Numbered from the stretch's first letter, positions 24,242 to 33,642 are shown. The stretch: 64,000 nucleotides of DNA from Azospirillaceae bacterium (GCA_031291675.1 JARLIO010000094.1:62001-126000); one strand, 5' to 3'. The notes: generated by a model not told the origin, from the sequence alone. A program made the numbers and translations.

Positions 24242-27096
24242 TGGGCGTCAGCCCAGCTATGGCCGCTGCCGGCTTCCGCGACCAGGGGCACGCCCAGCCG
24301 GGCCGCACCCTCCATCACCGTCCGTACCACCGCGGTCGTTGCCGCTAACTCGGCGTCGGGAACCTCGAACACCAGTTCGTCATGGACCTGCAGCAGCATG
24401 CGGGCGTTCAATCCAGCGGCGGCCAATGCCGGGGGCATTCGGATCATCGCCCGCTTGATGATGTCGGCGGCCGTGCCCTGGATCGGCGCGTTGATCGCCT
24501 GACGCTCGGCGAAATTTCGCGTCGCCGGATTCTTGTCGGTGATCCCGCGGATATGGCAGCGCCGACCGAACAGCGTGGTGACGTAGCCCTGGGCACGCGC
24601 CTCGGCCTTGACCCGCTCCATGAACACCGCCAACTCCGGAAACCGCTCGAGATAGCGCTTGATGAACGCGTTGGCCTCACCGGCGCCGATGCCGAGCTGC
24701 CGCCCCAGCCCGAATCCACTGATGCCATAGATGATCCCGAAATTGATCGCCTTGGCCTTGCGCCGGATATCGGCGGTCATCTGGTCGAGCGGCACGCCAA
24801 ACACCTGGCTGGCGGTCAGGGCGTGAATGTCGACCCCATCGCGGAACGCCTGCTTCAGGGCCTCCAGCCCCGCCATCTCCGCAACCAGACGCAGCTCGAT
24901 CTGCGAGTAATCGACCGAAAGCAGCGTATGGCCCTCCGGGGCGATGAAGGCGCGGCGGATCTTGCGCCCCTCCTCGGTGCGGATTGGGATGTTCTGCAGG
25001 TTGGGATCGGTCGACGACAAACGCCCGGTCGCGGTCGCGGCCAGGGAGTAACTGGTATGGACGCGCCCGGTTTGCGGATCGATCTGCTCCTGCAACGCGT
25101 CGGTATAGGTTCCCTTCAGCTTGGACAGCTGGCGCCAGTCGAGCACGCGGGCCACAACTTCGACGCCCTGCTCGGCCAAAGGTTCCAGGATCGCGCTGTC
25201 AGTGCCATAGGCCCCGGTTTTGCCCTTTTTGCCGCCCGGCAGGTTCATCTTGTCGAACAGCACCTCCCCCAGCTGTTTGGGAGAGGCGACGTTGAAGGCG
25301 CAACCGGCAAGACTGTGGATCTGCCCTTCCAGCGTGGCCAGCCGTTCGGTGAAATCACGGCTCAACCCGACCAGGACGGCGCGGTCGACCAGCACACCGG
25401 CCCGCTCCATCGCGGCAACGATGGGGATCAGCGGGCGTTCCAGCGTTTCATAGACCGTGACCAGCCGCTGTTCGATCAAGGCCGGCTTCAGCACCCGGTA
25501 GAGCCGCATCGTGACGTCGGCATCCTCGGCAGCGTAGCGGCAGGCCTCGTCCAGGCGGACACGATCGAAGGTGATGCGCGATTTGCCGGTTCCGGTCACC
25601 GCGTCGAAGCTGACCGGGGTGTAATCGCACAGCTTCTGCGACAGCTCATCCATGCCGTGGCCGCGCTGCCCAGTGGCCAGGACGTAGGAAATCAGCATGG
25701 TATCGTCGTGCGGCCGCACATTAATGCCGCGGCCGGCCAGCACCTGCATGTCGAATTTGAGGTTGTGGCCGACCTTGAGGACCGCGGGATCCTCGAGCAG
25801 CGGCTTGAGCATCGCGATCGCCACGGCCTCGGCCAGTTGAAGCGGCGGCGCCGGCAGCGGAACCAGATCGAGCGAGCCGGTTCCGCCGACCGGACCCCGG
25901 GGCGTCGCCGGGTCGATATGGTTGAGCGGCACATAGCAGGCGCGTCCCGGTTCGATCGCCAGCGACAGGCCGACCAGCTTGCAACTGGCCGGGGTCAGCG
26001 AATCGGTCTCGGTGTCGACCGCGACAATCCCGGCGGCAAAGGCGCGGTCGACCCACGCCTGCAGCGCCGCTTCGGTCTGAACCAGTTCATAGGCACCGGC
26101 ACCTTCGGGTGCCGCGTCGGATTCCGCTGCCGGAGCCGAACCGGCCTGGACCGCAACGATCCCGTCCGCTGTCCCGCCATCGGGCCGGCGACCGGCGCTG
26201 CGCAGATCATTTTCGATCCGGGTGATGACGGAGCGGAATCCCTGGACGCGAAGAAAACTGACCAGCTTGTCATGGTCCGGCTCCCGGATGCGCAGCTGGT
26301 CCAACGGCACCGGGATCGGAACATGGTCTTCCAATCGCACCAGCTGCCGCGAGATCCGGGCCAGATCGGCAAACTCGATCAGGCTCTGGCGCCGCTTGGG
26401 CTGTTTGATCTCACCGGCCCGGGCCAGCAAGGTGTCAAGGTCACCATACTCTCCGATCAATTGGGCCGCGGTCTTGATGCCGATCCCGGGAACCCCGGGA
26501 ACATTGTCGACGCTGTCGCCCGCCAGGGCCTGGACATCGACGACCCGTTCCGGCGGCACGCCGAATTTCGCGATGATCTCATCGTAGCCGACCGGCTTGT
26601 TCTTGAGCGGATCCAGCATCCGGACGCCGTCGCAGACCAGCTGCATCAGGTCTTTGTCCGACGAGACGATGGTCACCGCGCGTCCGGCCTCGCGCCCCAG
26701 CCGGGCATAGGTCGCGATCAGATCATCGGCCTCGTAGCCCTCCAGCTCGATCGACGGCAGGCAGAAGGCTTCAACCGCCTCCCGGATCAGGGCGAATTGA
26801 GGGACCAGTTCCTCCGGTGCCGGCGGCCGGTTGGCCTTGTAGGCGGGATAGATCCTGTTGCGGAAATTTTCGCGTTTGGCATCGAACACCACGGCAACCG
26901 CCTGCGCCTTCAGGTCTGCCAGAAGACGCAGCAACATATTGGTGAAGCCGAGCACCGCGTTGACCGGTGTGCCATCGGCACGGGTCATCGGCGGCAGCGC
27001 GTGGAAGGCCCGGAAGATGAATCCCGAGCCGTCGACCAGATAAAGGCCATCCTGGGGGGCGGTGTCCGCGGCGGCGGTGCGTTCAATGTCGGTCAT
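24238..27096 (-). CDS. polA: DNA polymerase I
   Basis: A 952-residue protein from ATG 27096 (MTDIERTAA); an upstream in-frame extension looks non-coding. The 5'-3' exonuclease domain covers about residues 15-290 (LVDGSGFIFRAFHALPPM; YEADDLIATYAR). The 3'-5' exonuclease domain keeps its metal ligands (AVDTETDSL, KVGHNLKFDMQ, YAAEDADVTMRL), so proofreading should be active. The polymerase domain has motif A (VDYSQIELR), motif B (RRKAKAINFGIIYG) and motif C (LQVHDELVFEVP). It removes RNA primers and fills gaps in replication and excision repair. A cupin gene overlaps the stop. Confidence 0.97.
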   Translation of the reverse strand: MTDIERTAAADTAPQDGLYLVDGSGFIFRAFHALPPMTRADGTPVNAVLGFTNMLLRLLADLKAQAVAVVFDAKRENFRNRIYPAYKANRPPAPEELVPQFALIREAVEAFCLPSIELEGYEADDLIATYARLGREAGRAVTIVSSDKDLMQLVCDGVRMLDPLKNKPVGYDEIIAKFGVPPERVVDVQALAGDSVDNVPGVPGIGIKTAAQLIGEYGDLDTLLARAGEIKQPKRRQSLIEFADLARISRQLVRLEDHVPIPVPLDQLRIREPDHDKLVSFLRVQGFRSVITRIENDLRSAGRRPDGGTADGIVAVQAGSAPAAESDAAPEGAGAYELVQTEAALQAWVDRAFAAGIVAVDTETDSLTPASCKLVGLSLAIEPGRACYVPLNHIDPATPRGPVGGTGSLDLVPLPAPPLQLAEAVAIAMLKPLLEDPAVLKVGHNLKFDMQVLAGRGINVRPHDDTMLISYVLATGQRGHGMDELSQKLCDYTPVSFDAVTGTGKSRITFDRVRLDEACRYAAEDADVTMRLYRVLKPALIEQRLVTVYETLERPLIPIVAAMERAGVLVDRAVLVGLSRDFTERLATLEGQIHSLAGCAFNVASPKQLGEVLFDKMNLPGGKKGKTGAYGTDSAILEPLAEQGVEVVARVLDWRQLSKLKGTYTDALQEQIDPQTGRVHTSYSLAATATGRLSSTDPNLQNIPIRTEEGRKIRRAFIAPEGHTLLSVDYSQIELRLVAEMAGLEALKQAFRDGVDIHALTASQVFGVPLDQMTADIRRKAKAINFGIIYGISGFGLGRQLGIGAGEANAFIKRYLERFPELAVFMERVKAEARAQGYVTTLFGRRCHIRGITDKNPATRNFAERQAINAPIQGTAADIIKRAMIRMPPALAAAGLNARMLLQVHDELVFEVPDAELAATTAVVRTVMEGAARLGVPLVAEAGSGHSWADAH

Positions 27097-27540
27097 GGCC
27101 GCCAAATTGCGGCATTCGGGCGGGCTTGTCGAGGGGCACCGTTGCCCCGCAACGGCTCTCATTTTGGCGCCGAAGCGTTGGGCTTTCGCCCAAACCCAAC
27201 GGGGGCCATGCCCCAGACCCCTTTGTTTTTGTCAAAATAGAGGGGGATTCGGGGTTCACCTCCGAGCCGGTGCGGGCGGCAGCACGCGGGCCGACAGCCA
27301 AAATGAGAACGGCTGGTTGCCCAGCCCCACCCCCATTCCGTTCGGATCCGCCGATTTCAGGCCACACAACAAGGTCGCGGGTCCGCGGCGAAGCCGGGAA
27401 TGGCCGCCGGCCCTACATCCATTGTCTAGCAGCGCAAACCGCCCTGCCGGACCCACATTGAATAAAGTGTCCGAGGTCCGACACACCCGGCCTCAACAAC
27501 AAAGCGCTCCTTCAAGAGGGCGAAACAGGGGAGATTTACC
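27097..27540. other. Divergent intergenic region between polA and CBS gene
   Basis: No gene is seen in these 444 bases. An 11-bp inverted repeat (CTCATTTTGGC at 27158-27168, GCCAAAATGAG at 27297-27307) flanks a GC-rich stretch with smaller hairpins. The region must contain the promoters for polA (leftward) and the CBS gene (rightward); none is certain by eye. Confidence 0.45.
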
Positions 27541-27972
27541 ATGCATGTTGCCGCGGTCCTGAAACGCAAGGGGACAAAGATCATCACGATCGCCCCCGAC
27601 CAGAGCATCACCAAAGCGGCCCATCTGCTGACCAGCAACCATATTGGGGCCGTCCCGGTTGTCGATCCGCATGACGGCCTGGTCGGCATCATTTCGGAAC
27701 GCGATATTGTTCGCGGCATAACCGAGCATGGTTCGTCGGTTCTCAATCTGGCCGTCGAGACGCTGATGACCCGCGATGTCCTGACCTGCACGCCGCAGGA
27801 GACGATGGGAACGATCATGGATCTGATGACGACGCGGCGCATCCGTCACCTGCCGGTGATCGAACGGGGCGCCTTGTGCGGCATCATCAGTATCGGTGAC
27901 GCGGTCAAGAACCGTCTCGACGAGAACGAGTTGGAGATGGAAACCTTGCGCGGCTACCTCGGCGGAACCTGA
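27541..27972 (+). CDS. CBS-domain pair protein
   Basis: A 143-residue protein consisting almost entirely of two CBS motifs forming one Bateman module: DQSITKAAHLLTSNHIGAVP with VGIISERDIVRGI, and QETMGTIMDLMTTRRIRHLP with CGIISIGDAVKN. A purine-rich ribosome site (aggggaga) precedes ATG 27541. Such stand-alone modules bind adenosyl ligands (AMP, ATP, NADH or SAM) and regulate partner enzymes; the partner is unknown. It converges on the histidine kinase gene with 34 bases between stops. Confidence 0.9.
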   Translation: MHVAAVLKRKGTKIITIAPDQSITKAAHLLTSNHIGAVPVVDPHDGLVGIISERDIVRGITEHGSSVLNLAVETLMTRDVLTCTPQETMGTIMDLMTTRRIRHLPVIERGALCGIISIGDAVKNRLDENELEMETLRGYLGGT

Positions 27973-28006
27973 GGCATCGCGCGGCGCCCTGATGACGCGG
28001 TCATGC

Positions 28007-29038
28007 TCAGCCCGTTGAGATCACGGGCAGCTTAACGCGCACCAGGGTGCCGCGACCCGGCATCGAGCAAACGGACACCGGATGATCCAGCAACCGCGAT
28101 AGCGCGGCGACGATCGCTATGCCCAGACCAAGACCGCCCCGTCGCTCGGGCGATTGAGTCGCAGCCCCGGATTCGATCCGAAAAAACGGCTCGAAGATCC
28201 GCGACTGCTGATCCGGGGCAATGCCGCAACCGGTATCCCAGACTTCGAACCAGATCGACCGGCCGCGATCACGGCAACCGAGCAACACGCCGCCCCGGCT
28301 GGTGAAAGTCAGGGCATTGCCAATCAGCGGCGCCAGCATTGTGCCCAGGAGCAGGGGATCGCTCCGCACACGCCGGCGACCCGCGATGATCCGACGCGGA
28401 TAAAGCCTGAAATCGAGGCCCCTGGTTCGGGCGAGCGGCGCAAATTCGGCCCGCAACCGCTCCACGACAAGCCCGAGATCGGTCGGTTCAAACGCCGGCC
28501 GCATCATCCCGGCGTCAAGCCGCGACAATGCCACCAGATTGCCCAGCATGCCCTCAAGGCTCTTCAAGGACTGCGCCACCAGATCGATCAGCTCCCGCTG
28601 CCGCGGCGGCTGTTCGGCCAGTTCCAGAACCCCCAGGAACAGCCCGGCAGCGTGCAAGGGCTGTCGCAACTCATGCCCGACCGTGGCGAAGAACCGATTC
28701 AGCGGCGGTGCCGCCGGGACCAAAGTCCCGACATAGCCGCCATCCCGTGCCGGCGCCACCGTGAGTTCCAGCCAAAGCGCCGGTGTCGTCCCCAACAGGA
28801 ATGGCGCCGTCAGCGCCGTGGCGGTCGCGCGCGCCCGGGCCCAGGCCGCCGCAACGCCGCCCGCATCCTCGAACCAGTCGAGCCAACGCGGTGCCGCCGT
28901 GCCCGCGATGGTATCAGCCAGCAGTTCCCGGGCGCGCCGGTTGAGAAAATGGCAAACCCCGGCGTCGTCGCAATGAAACAGTCCGATCGGCAGGGAATCG
29001 GCGTAGCGCCGATCCGCCATCGTGACCGCCGTCACCAT
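28007..29038 (-). CDS. Soluble sensor histidine kinase, PAS-like input
   Basis: From ATG 29038 (343 residues; a second candidate ATG is at 29020). No membrane segment is present, so it is cytoplasmic. An N-terminal PAS-like segment (LPIGLFHCDDAGVCHFLNRRARELL) is followed by the H-box GHELRQPLHAAG with the phospho-acceptor His. The ATPase domain has an N-box variant (LIGNALTFTSRGG), DTGCGIAPDQQSRIFEPFFR and GGLGLGIAIV. The LRQPLHA type of H-box is common in orphan and hybrid kinases. No intact response regulator is adjacent, although a possible receiver relic lies upstream at about 29337. Confidence 0.85.
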   Translation of the reverse strand: MVTAVTMADRRYADSLPIGLFHCDDAGVCHFLNRRARELLADTIAGTAAPRWLDWFEDAGGVAAAWARARATATALTAPFLLGTTPALWLELTVAPARDGGYVGTLVPAAPPLNRFFATVGHELRQPLHAAGLFLGVLELAEQPPRQRELIDLVAQSLKSLEGMLGNLVALSRLDAGMMRPAFEPTDLGLVVERLRAEFAPLARTRGLDFRLYPRRIIAGRRRVRSDPLLLGTMLAPLIGNALTFTSRGGVLLGCRDRGRSIWFEVWDTGCGIAPDQQSRIFEPFFRIESGAATQSPERRGGLGLGIAIVAALSRLLDHPVSVCSMPGRGTLVRVKLPVISTG

Positions 29039-29884
29039 TGAACAGCCTCGCGGACCCGCCTGCCACGGTTCCGAGCGATCACATCCCCCAAAGGCAGCAC
29101 GCCGAAGCGGACGACGTCGACCCAGGGCGGGCTGCATCCGGCCCGATCCGGCCTCACGCAACCAGGTTCGACGCGGCCGGGTTCGACACGGCCGGACAAA
29201 CGCCCGTGCCGGTTGCTGACAGCCACATCCTTGAAGATCGCGAGATCAATGACCGGCAAATCCCGTCGCCACTGCCGCAGCGTGCGATGACGGCCTGCGA
29301 GAAACACCGGATGATCATTTACGCTCCGAATCCGCATCGCGGCGCCAGCCCTTCCGCCATTCCAACCAAAACCGAGGCTCAATGGCTGCGATCAGGCCAG
29401 ACTATAAACCATTGATGAAAATCATGACCGCAAAAAGTCCCGTCGCGGCCTCATCAACGTCGCGTGCACCAACGGACCGAGTCGGAGGGGGCCGGCCCGA
29501 CCGCCGCACCAGCCCGTCGCCAAAGTTCCGTTGAAATGCCGATGTGCGGGTCAGATCCATCCGCCATGGCGCCCCTGAAGGCGCATAAATATCACGGTGA
29601 CCGGCACGGCGGCACCGGGTTCGTGGCGCTACCCGCACCGCAAAGCGCAAGGGCTCGATCGCGCACCAGAGACCACAAAAGCAAGAAAGCATCGCACACG
29701 ACGTCAACGGCGTTTTGTCGCCTGGCCACGGCCGGACAGTTTGCACTGGATGCTTAATTTTTTCTGTGCATAATTTGCCTTTGGAGTCAGTGCCCGAAGT
29801 GAAGATCGGGGAACTGTACCGTTAACCGCGCCGTGTCGCATTCGAAGGTCGTACGATTTGTCGCGCTTCAGTCAGCATAGCGCC
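29039..29884. other. Long intergenic stretch, no intact gene
   Basis: Some 850 bases lie between the kinase start and the cold-shock gene. Frames here have poor codon character and no family match apart from the short receiver-like relic at 29257-29337. The right end becomes AT-richer (from about 29755) and probably holds the cold-shock promoter and a long leader. Confidence 0.45.
29257..29337 (-). pseudogene. Possible response-regulator relic
   Basis: The minus strand from ATG 29337 reads MRIRSVNDHPVFLAGRHRTL, very like the start of NarL-type receivers (VDDHPVFLAGL), with the first conserved Asp changed to Asn. The resemblance fades within about 27 residues, and the frame never reaches a phospho-acceptor or DNA-binding domain. 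It lies upstream of the histidine kinase on the same strand, where a partner regulator gene would be expected. Confidence 0.4.
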
Positions 29885-30418
29885 ATGTCTTTCGACGATG
29901 GCGTCCAAGCCCGGGCTCTGGTCAAGTGGTTCAACGTCACCAAAGGCTTCGGGTTCGTTGCACCGGTCGATGGCACGCCCGATGCGTTTCTTCATATCTC
30001 GGTGCTGAACCGTGCCGGTTTACAGGAAATCAGCGACGGAACCGAGATTCTGTGCACGATCACCCAGGGCGCCAAAGGCCCTCAGGTCATTCGGATCGTT
30101 GAGGTGATCGGCGGCGGCACAACGGCGCCGCGCACCAGCTACCGGGATGCCGCCGGTCCTGGCGCCCGGGTCGACAGCGCCCCGGAAAGTCCCGCGCCAA
30201 CCGGTCCCGAAGTCGAAATGCCGGGGACCGTAAAATGGTTCAAGGTCGACAAGGGGTTCGGTTTCATTACCACCGATGATGGCGGCAAAGACGTCTTCAT
30301 TCACAAGAGCGTCCTGCGCCGCTGCCATATTGAGCAGCTTGAGGCCGGCCAACGCGTCCAGATGCGGGTCCAGGACGCTCCCAAAGGTCGCGAGGCGACG
30401 TGGATCCTGCCGATCTGA
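29885..30418 (+). CDS. Double cold-shock-domain protein
   Basis: Starting at ATG 29885 (MSFDDGVQ, 177 residues; a TTG at 29858 is possible). Two cold-shock domains are joined by a Pro/Ala-rich linker. Domain 1 (about 6-70) has VKWFNVTKGFGFV and AFLHIS. Domain 2 (about 112-177) has VKWFKVDKGFGFI and DVFIHKS, the RNP1 and RNP2 nucleic-acid-binding motifs. Tandem-domain members are typical of alphaproteobacteria and act as RNA chaperones or regulators, not only in cold. Domain 1 is more diverged (PVDGTPD loop). Confidence 0.93.
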   Translation: MSFDDGVQARALVKWFNVTKGFGFVAPVDGTPDAFLHISVLNRAGLQEISDGTEILCTITQGAKGPQVIRIVEVIGGGTTAPRTSYRDAAGPGARVDSAPESPAPTGPEVEMPGTVKWFKVDKGFGFITTDDGGKDVFIHKSVLRRCHIEQLEAGQRVQMRVQDAPKGREATWILPI

Positions 30419-30889
30419 CCGGATCGGTGAGGCCCGGCGCTACGCCCGCGGCCTGATGGCTGCCGCAACGTTCTGTTCGGGCGTGCGCCATCCGGAGTGC
30501 CATCCGGCGCCGCGAGTCCCGGGGCGGCACCGCACTGATGCGCTTCGGCCGCACTGCGACACAAGCGCGCAGCTTAACGCTTGTTAGAATTTTTATTATT
30601 AAATTCAAGGTGTTGAACATCTTGAAGGAAAGCCGGATTTGTCCCCCGGCCATAGTTTTCCCGCCGAAAACCATCTAAGAATTATGGGCTTGTGTTGCTG
30701 CGAGCGTTTCGCGGGTCACGATTGTCGATCCGAAGAACAGCGCACGAACAATAAGCATTACCATATCGGTCTGGTGATACCATTGGGGCAAAATTGCCAT
30801 ATTCGGGACGATGATAACAGCAGTCCCGGCGCTTTGCTCTGGAACACCTACTGGTTAGTCTGACAACAGCTAATTCGGAGGAAACATCC
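30419..30889. other. Intergenic, no gene seen
   Basis: These 470 bases separate the cold-shock gene from ompW. The left half is GC-rich, the middle (30580-30630) AT-rich with a near-perfect palindrome, and a good ribosome site (cggaggaaac) ends the region. No protein-coding frame is convincing. Confidence 0.5.
30604..30626. promoter_or_regulatory. Near-perfect 23-bp palindrome upstream of ompW
   Basis: The arms TTCAAGGTGTT and AACATCTTGAA pair at 10 of 11 positions around a single central G. It lies in an AT-rich patch 264 bases before the ompW start. A dimeric regulator site is the likeliest reading; a transcript hairpin is the alternative. Confidence 0.45.
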
Positions 30890-31582
30890 ATGCTTCGATC
30901 TCACAAAGTCACGGCAGCATTGATTTCAGGCGTCGCAATCTCATTGATTGGCGGTGCGGCTTCCGCACAGGAATTCACGCCGAAGCAGGCGGGCCAACTC
31001 CTGGTGCGACTGCGCGGCATCGCGGTTGCGCCGGTGGAGAACGGAACCTGGAAACTCCCCAGCGGGGCGGAAATCGCCGGAAGCGGCACCACACTCGGCA
31101 GCAGCCAGGTCCCGGAAGCCGATTTCAGCTATTTCATCACCGACAATATCGCCGTCGAACTAATCGCCGGCGTGACCCGACACGACGTCAAAGTCAATGT
31201 CTCGGGCACGCAGATCGCCAATGCCGGTCATGTCTGGCTGCTACCCCCGACGGCCACGGTTCAATATCACCCCTTTCCGGCCGCTCAGTTCAGCCCATAT
31301 ATTGGTGCCGGCATCAATTATACTTTCTTCTTCAACGCCGGAGGCTGGGATTCCAGCAGCGGCGTGCCCCTGACCAAGGTGAAATATTCCGATAATGTCG
31401 GCGGCGCTTTCCAGGTCGGCTTCGACTACGCCCTCAGCGGTCCCTGGTCTCTCAATCTCGATGTCAAGAAGCTGATCCTCAGCACCACAGCGCGGGCGAC
31501 CAGCCCGGGAATCGGCGTCCTGAAATCCGACGTCGAGATCAATCCCTGGATTGTCGGCATCGGCGCCGGCTACCGCTTCTGA
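30890..31582 (+). CDS. OmpW-family outer membrane protein
   Basis: A 230-residue protein with a signal peptide (basic start, hydrophobic core, cleavage after GGAASA near residue 26). The mature part matches OmpW: an early LVRLRGIAVAP strand, AVELIAGVTRHDV, LLPPTATVQYHPFP with YIGAGINYTFFF, and a terminal GIGAGYRF ending in the aromatic residue needed for outer-membrane insertion. It should form an eight-stranded barrel with a hydrophobic channel for small molecules. A strong ribosome site (ggagg) precedes the ATG. It stands alone as a transcription unit. Confidence 0.92.
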   Translation: MLRSHKVTAALISGVAISLIGGAASAQEFTPKQAGQLLVRLRGIAVAPVENGTWKLPSGAEIAGSGTTLGSSQVPEADFSYFITDNIAVELIAGVTRHDVKVNVSGTQIANAGHVWLLPPTATVQYHPFPAAQFSPYIGAGINYTFFFNAGGWDSSSGVPLTKVKYSDNVGGAFQVGFDYALSGPWSLNLDVKKLILSTTARATSPGIGVLKSDVEINPWIVGIGAGYRF

Positions 31583-31953
31583 CACCATCGCGATCATGCC
31601 AGGCGCGCCACCGCGCACCTGGCTTCGCCGCGGCGCCAACCACCCAACGGCCGCCCCATCGCGCTGACCCCTTCGATTGCAGCCGCACGCGGCAAGTCAA
31701 ATACTTCGAAGAGCGCCATCGTTTCTGGCATTCTCGCAATAAACCCTTTCCTTGCCGTTCTGATCCCTTTACCTTTTCGTCTAGACCTTAAGTATAGGCT
31801 GCCGCCAATAAGGTGCGGCCGACTGGCACTGTGACAGGTTGCCACGCTGGTCCTTGCCGCGACCCATGCCATCTTCAGAGCCACGCCCAAGAATTAACGG
31901 ATTAGTGGATTGGAGATAACAATCCGATCAGGCTCTTGAAATATGGAATTCCG
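31583..31953. other. Intergenic region after ompW
   Basis: No gene is seen in these 371 bases. A GC-rich inverted repeat (GCCAGG at 31598, CCTGGC at 31618, with further pairing inside) just after the ompW stop may act as terminator. AT-richer DNA near 31760-31800 and 31890-31930 could hold the promoter of the small membrane protein. Confidence 0.4.
31598..31623 (+). terminator. Hairpin after ompW
   Basis: GCCAGG and CCTGGC, with inner CGCG pairing, form a GC-rich stem 16 bases after the ompW stop. There is no T-run, so it may only stabilise the 3' end or assist Rho. Confidence 0.35.
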
Positions 31954-32304
31954 ATGTCCGATCGCGCAATCGTGGCGACAGGAACGTGGTTGCTGAGCAT
32001 GGTTCTGATCGGAACCCTTTCCGTCGGGACCAGCTTGGCTTTTTACGCCGTCATCGTGATCGCCGCTGCCATCGCAGCCTTGTTTCTCTGCGTGAGCAGC
32101 ACGACGCATACCAGCGAGCTCCCTGGCAAAAAAGGCGCCAAGGCCACGCCTTTACCACGTTCGTTTGTGGTACCGCCGGCGGCGGGCGAACCGCATATGT
32201 CGATCCAGGCACACCACCGCCCGGCCGACGGACCGCCGTCATCCGCATCGCCGTCCTGCTGTGCCCCGGCCACGATCGGGTCCGACAGCGATTACGGCCC
32301 CTGA
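31954..32304 (+). CDS. Small membrane protein, hypothetical
   Basis: I do not recognise it. From ATG 31954 (MSDRAIVATG) it would have 116 residues. Two hydrophobic helices fill residues about 6-45 (WLLSMVLIGTLSVGTSLAFY and AVIVIAAAIAALFL), followed by a cytoplasmic or periplasmic tail rich in Pro, Ser and His with a CC pair. There is no clear ribosome site; a TTG at 31936 is an alternative start. The helices support a real gene, but the low-complexity tail could be over-extended. Confidence 0.45.
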   Translation: MSDRAIVATGTWLLSMVLIGTLSVGTSLAFYAVIVIAAAIAALFLCVSSTTHTSELPGKKGAKATPLPRSFVVPPAAGEPHMSIQAHHRPADGPPSSASPSCCAPATIGSDSDYGP

Positions 32305-32330
32305 ACCGCGGTCTTTGAACCGCGCCCCCG

Positions 32331-33494
32331 TCAGCGAGCGCCGAAATGATGACCCAGACGCTCGATGGCGCGATCAACCAGCCCATCACTCTTGCAGAAG
32401 CAAAACCGAATGCACCGGCTGGTGACCGGGTCCTGATAAAAGGCGCTCAGCGGGATCGCCGTCACGCCCGCGGCGACGGTCAGATCGTGGCAGAAGGCGT
32501 GGTCGGTACCAGCGAAACCGGTCGGGGTAAAATCCGCAACGAGGAAATAGCTGCCCTGCGCCGGCAGCACGGTCCAGCCGATCGCGGCGAGACCGGCGGC
32601 CAGGCGGTCCCGGCGCGCTTGCAGGGTCGAGACCAGATCCCGGAAATAACCGTCATCCTTGCCCAGGCCATAGGCCACCGCGGTCTGCAAATTCGGCGGC
32701 GTCGTGAACGTCAGAAATTGATGGGCCCGGGCGACCGGCTGCATCAGCGCCGGCGCCGCCGTGACATAACCGACCTTCCAGCCGGTCAGGGAAAAAGTCT
32801 TGCCGGCCGAGCCGATGCGCAGCGTCCGTTCCCGCATGCCCGGCAAGGTCATCAGCGGGATGTGTTGGCGGCCATCGAACACAAGATGCTCATAAACCTC
32901 GTCGCAGACCGCATAGGCGTCAAACCGGCGCAAAAACGAGGCGATCAGTGCCAACTCCTCGGTGGAAAAAACCTTGGCCGCGGGATTGAGCGGATTGTTG
33001 AGCACCAGCAGCTTGGTCCGGGGCGAAAACGCCGCCGCGAGGTCGGATTCATTGAACGACCAATCCGGCGGCGACAGGGTGACCCGTCGCGGAATGCCGC
33101 CGGCACGCAGGATGATCGGCAGATAGCTGTCATAAGCCGGCTCGAACAGCACGACCTCGTCGCCCGGTTCGATCAAGCCGAAAAAGCAGGCGGCGAGCGC
33201 CTCGGTCCCGCCGGAGGTCACCATGACCTCGGTCGCGGGGTCGACCGTCAAGCCGTAGAAGCGCGCGGCATGGTGCGCAACCGCCTGCCGCAGCGCCGGC
33301 ATCCCCATCATCGGCGCATACTGGTTGCTGTCATCAAGCAACGCCCGCGCCGCGACATCCAGAACGTCGGCGGGTCCACGATCGTCGGGGAAGCCCTGCC
33401 CCAGATTGATGCTGTCATGCGCGCGGGCCAGTTGCGACATCACCTCGAACACAGTGGTGCCATAACGCGACAAGATCGAATTTCCGGATTTCAC
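32331..33494 (-). CDS. Class I/II PLP-dependent aminotransferase
   Basis: I take a GTG start at 33494 (VKSGNSILSRYG, 387 residues), because homologues begin shortly before YGTTVFEVMSQLAR. Landmarks are INLGQGFPDD, NQYAPMMGMPALR, TSGGTEALAACFFGLI, NNPLNPAAKVF and the PLP-binding lysine in GSAGKTFSLTGWKVGY. The sequence resembles the methionine/kynurenine aminotransferase group (YbdL-like), which uses methionine, glutamine or aromatic amino acids as donors. Sequence alone does not decide the substrate. It stands alone, convergent with the small membrane protein gene. Confidence 0.9.
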   Translation of the reverse strand: MKSGNSILSRYGTTVFEVMSQLARAHDSINLGQGFPDDRGPADVLDVAARALLDDSNQYAPMMGMPALRQAVAHHAARFYGLTVDPATEVMVTSGGTEALAACFFGLIEPGDEVVLFEPAYDSYLPIILRAGGIPRRVTLSPPDWSFNESDLAAAFSPRTKLLVLNNPLNPAAKVFSTEELALIASFLRRFDAYAVCDEVYEHLVFDGRQHIPLMTLPGMRERTLRIGSAGKTFSLTGWKVGYVTAAPALMQPVARAHQFLTFTTPPNLQTAVAYGLGKDDGYFRDLVSTLQARRDRLAAGLAAIGWTVLPAQGSYFLVADFTPTGFAGTDHAFCHDLTVAAGVTAIPLSAFYQDPVTSRCIRFCFCKSDGLVDRAIERLGHHFGAR

Positions 33495-33642
33495 GAAACG
33501 CAAAGCCCCAATGGTATCAAACAACACAAAGCTAGCGCATCCCGGCGGCCCCGTCCAGGCGCCGGCGATCAGGGTCGCTACGGCATTTTCCGACCAGGGG
33601 AGTTCCGGTTGGGCGTAGAAAATGCGATAAAACAAAGATCGA

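Noticed and set aside
24382-27240. 952-codon plus-strand frame
   Set aside because: It is antisense to polA and has Arg/Gln/Asp-rich composition without any domain.
29402-29746. Open frames of about 100-115 codons on both strands in the long intergenic stretch
   Set aside because: No ribosome site, no family resemblance and Arg/Pro-rich composition typical of non-coding high-GC DNA.
30639-30863. 74-codon plus frame before ompW
   Set aside because: It has no ribosome site and the peptide has no recognisable features; it overlaps the likely leader of ompW.
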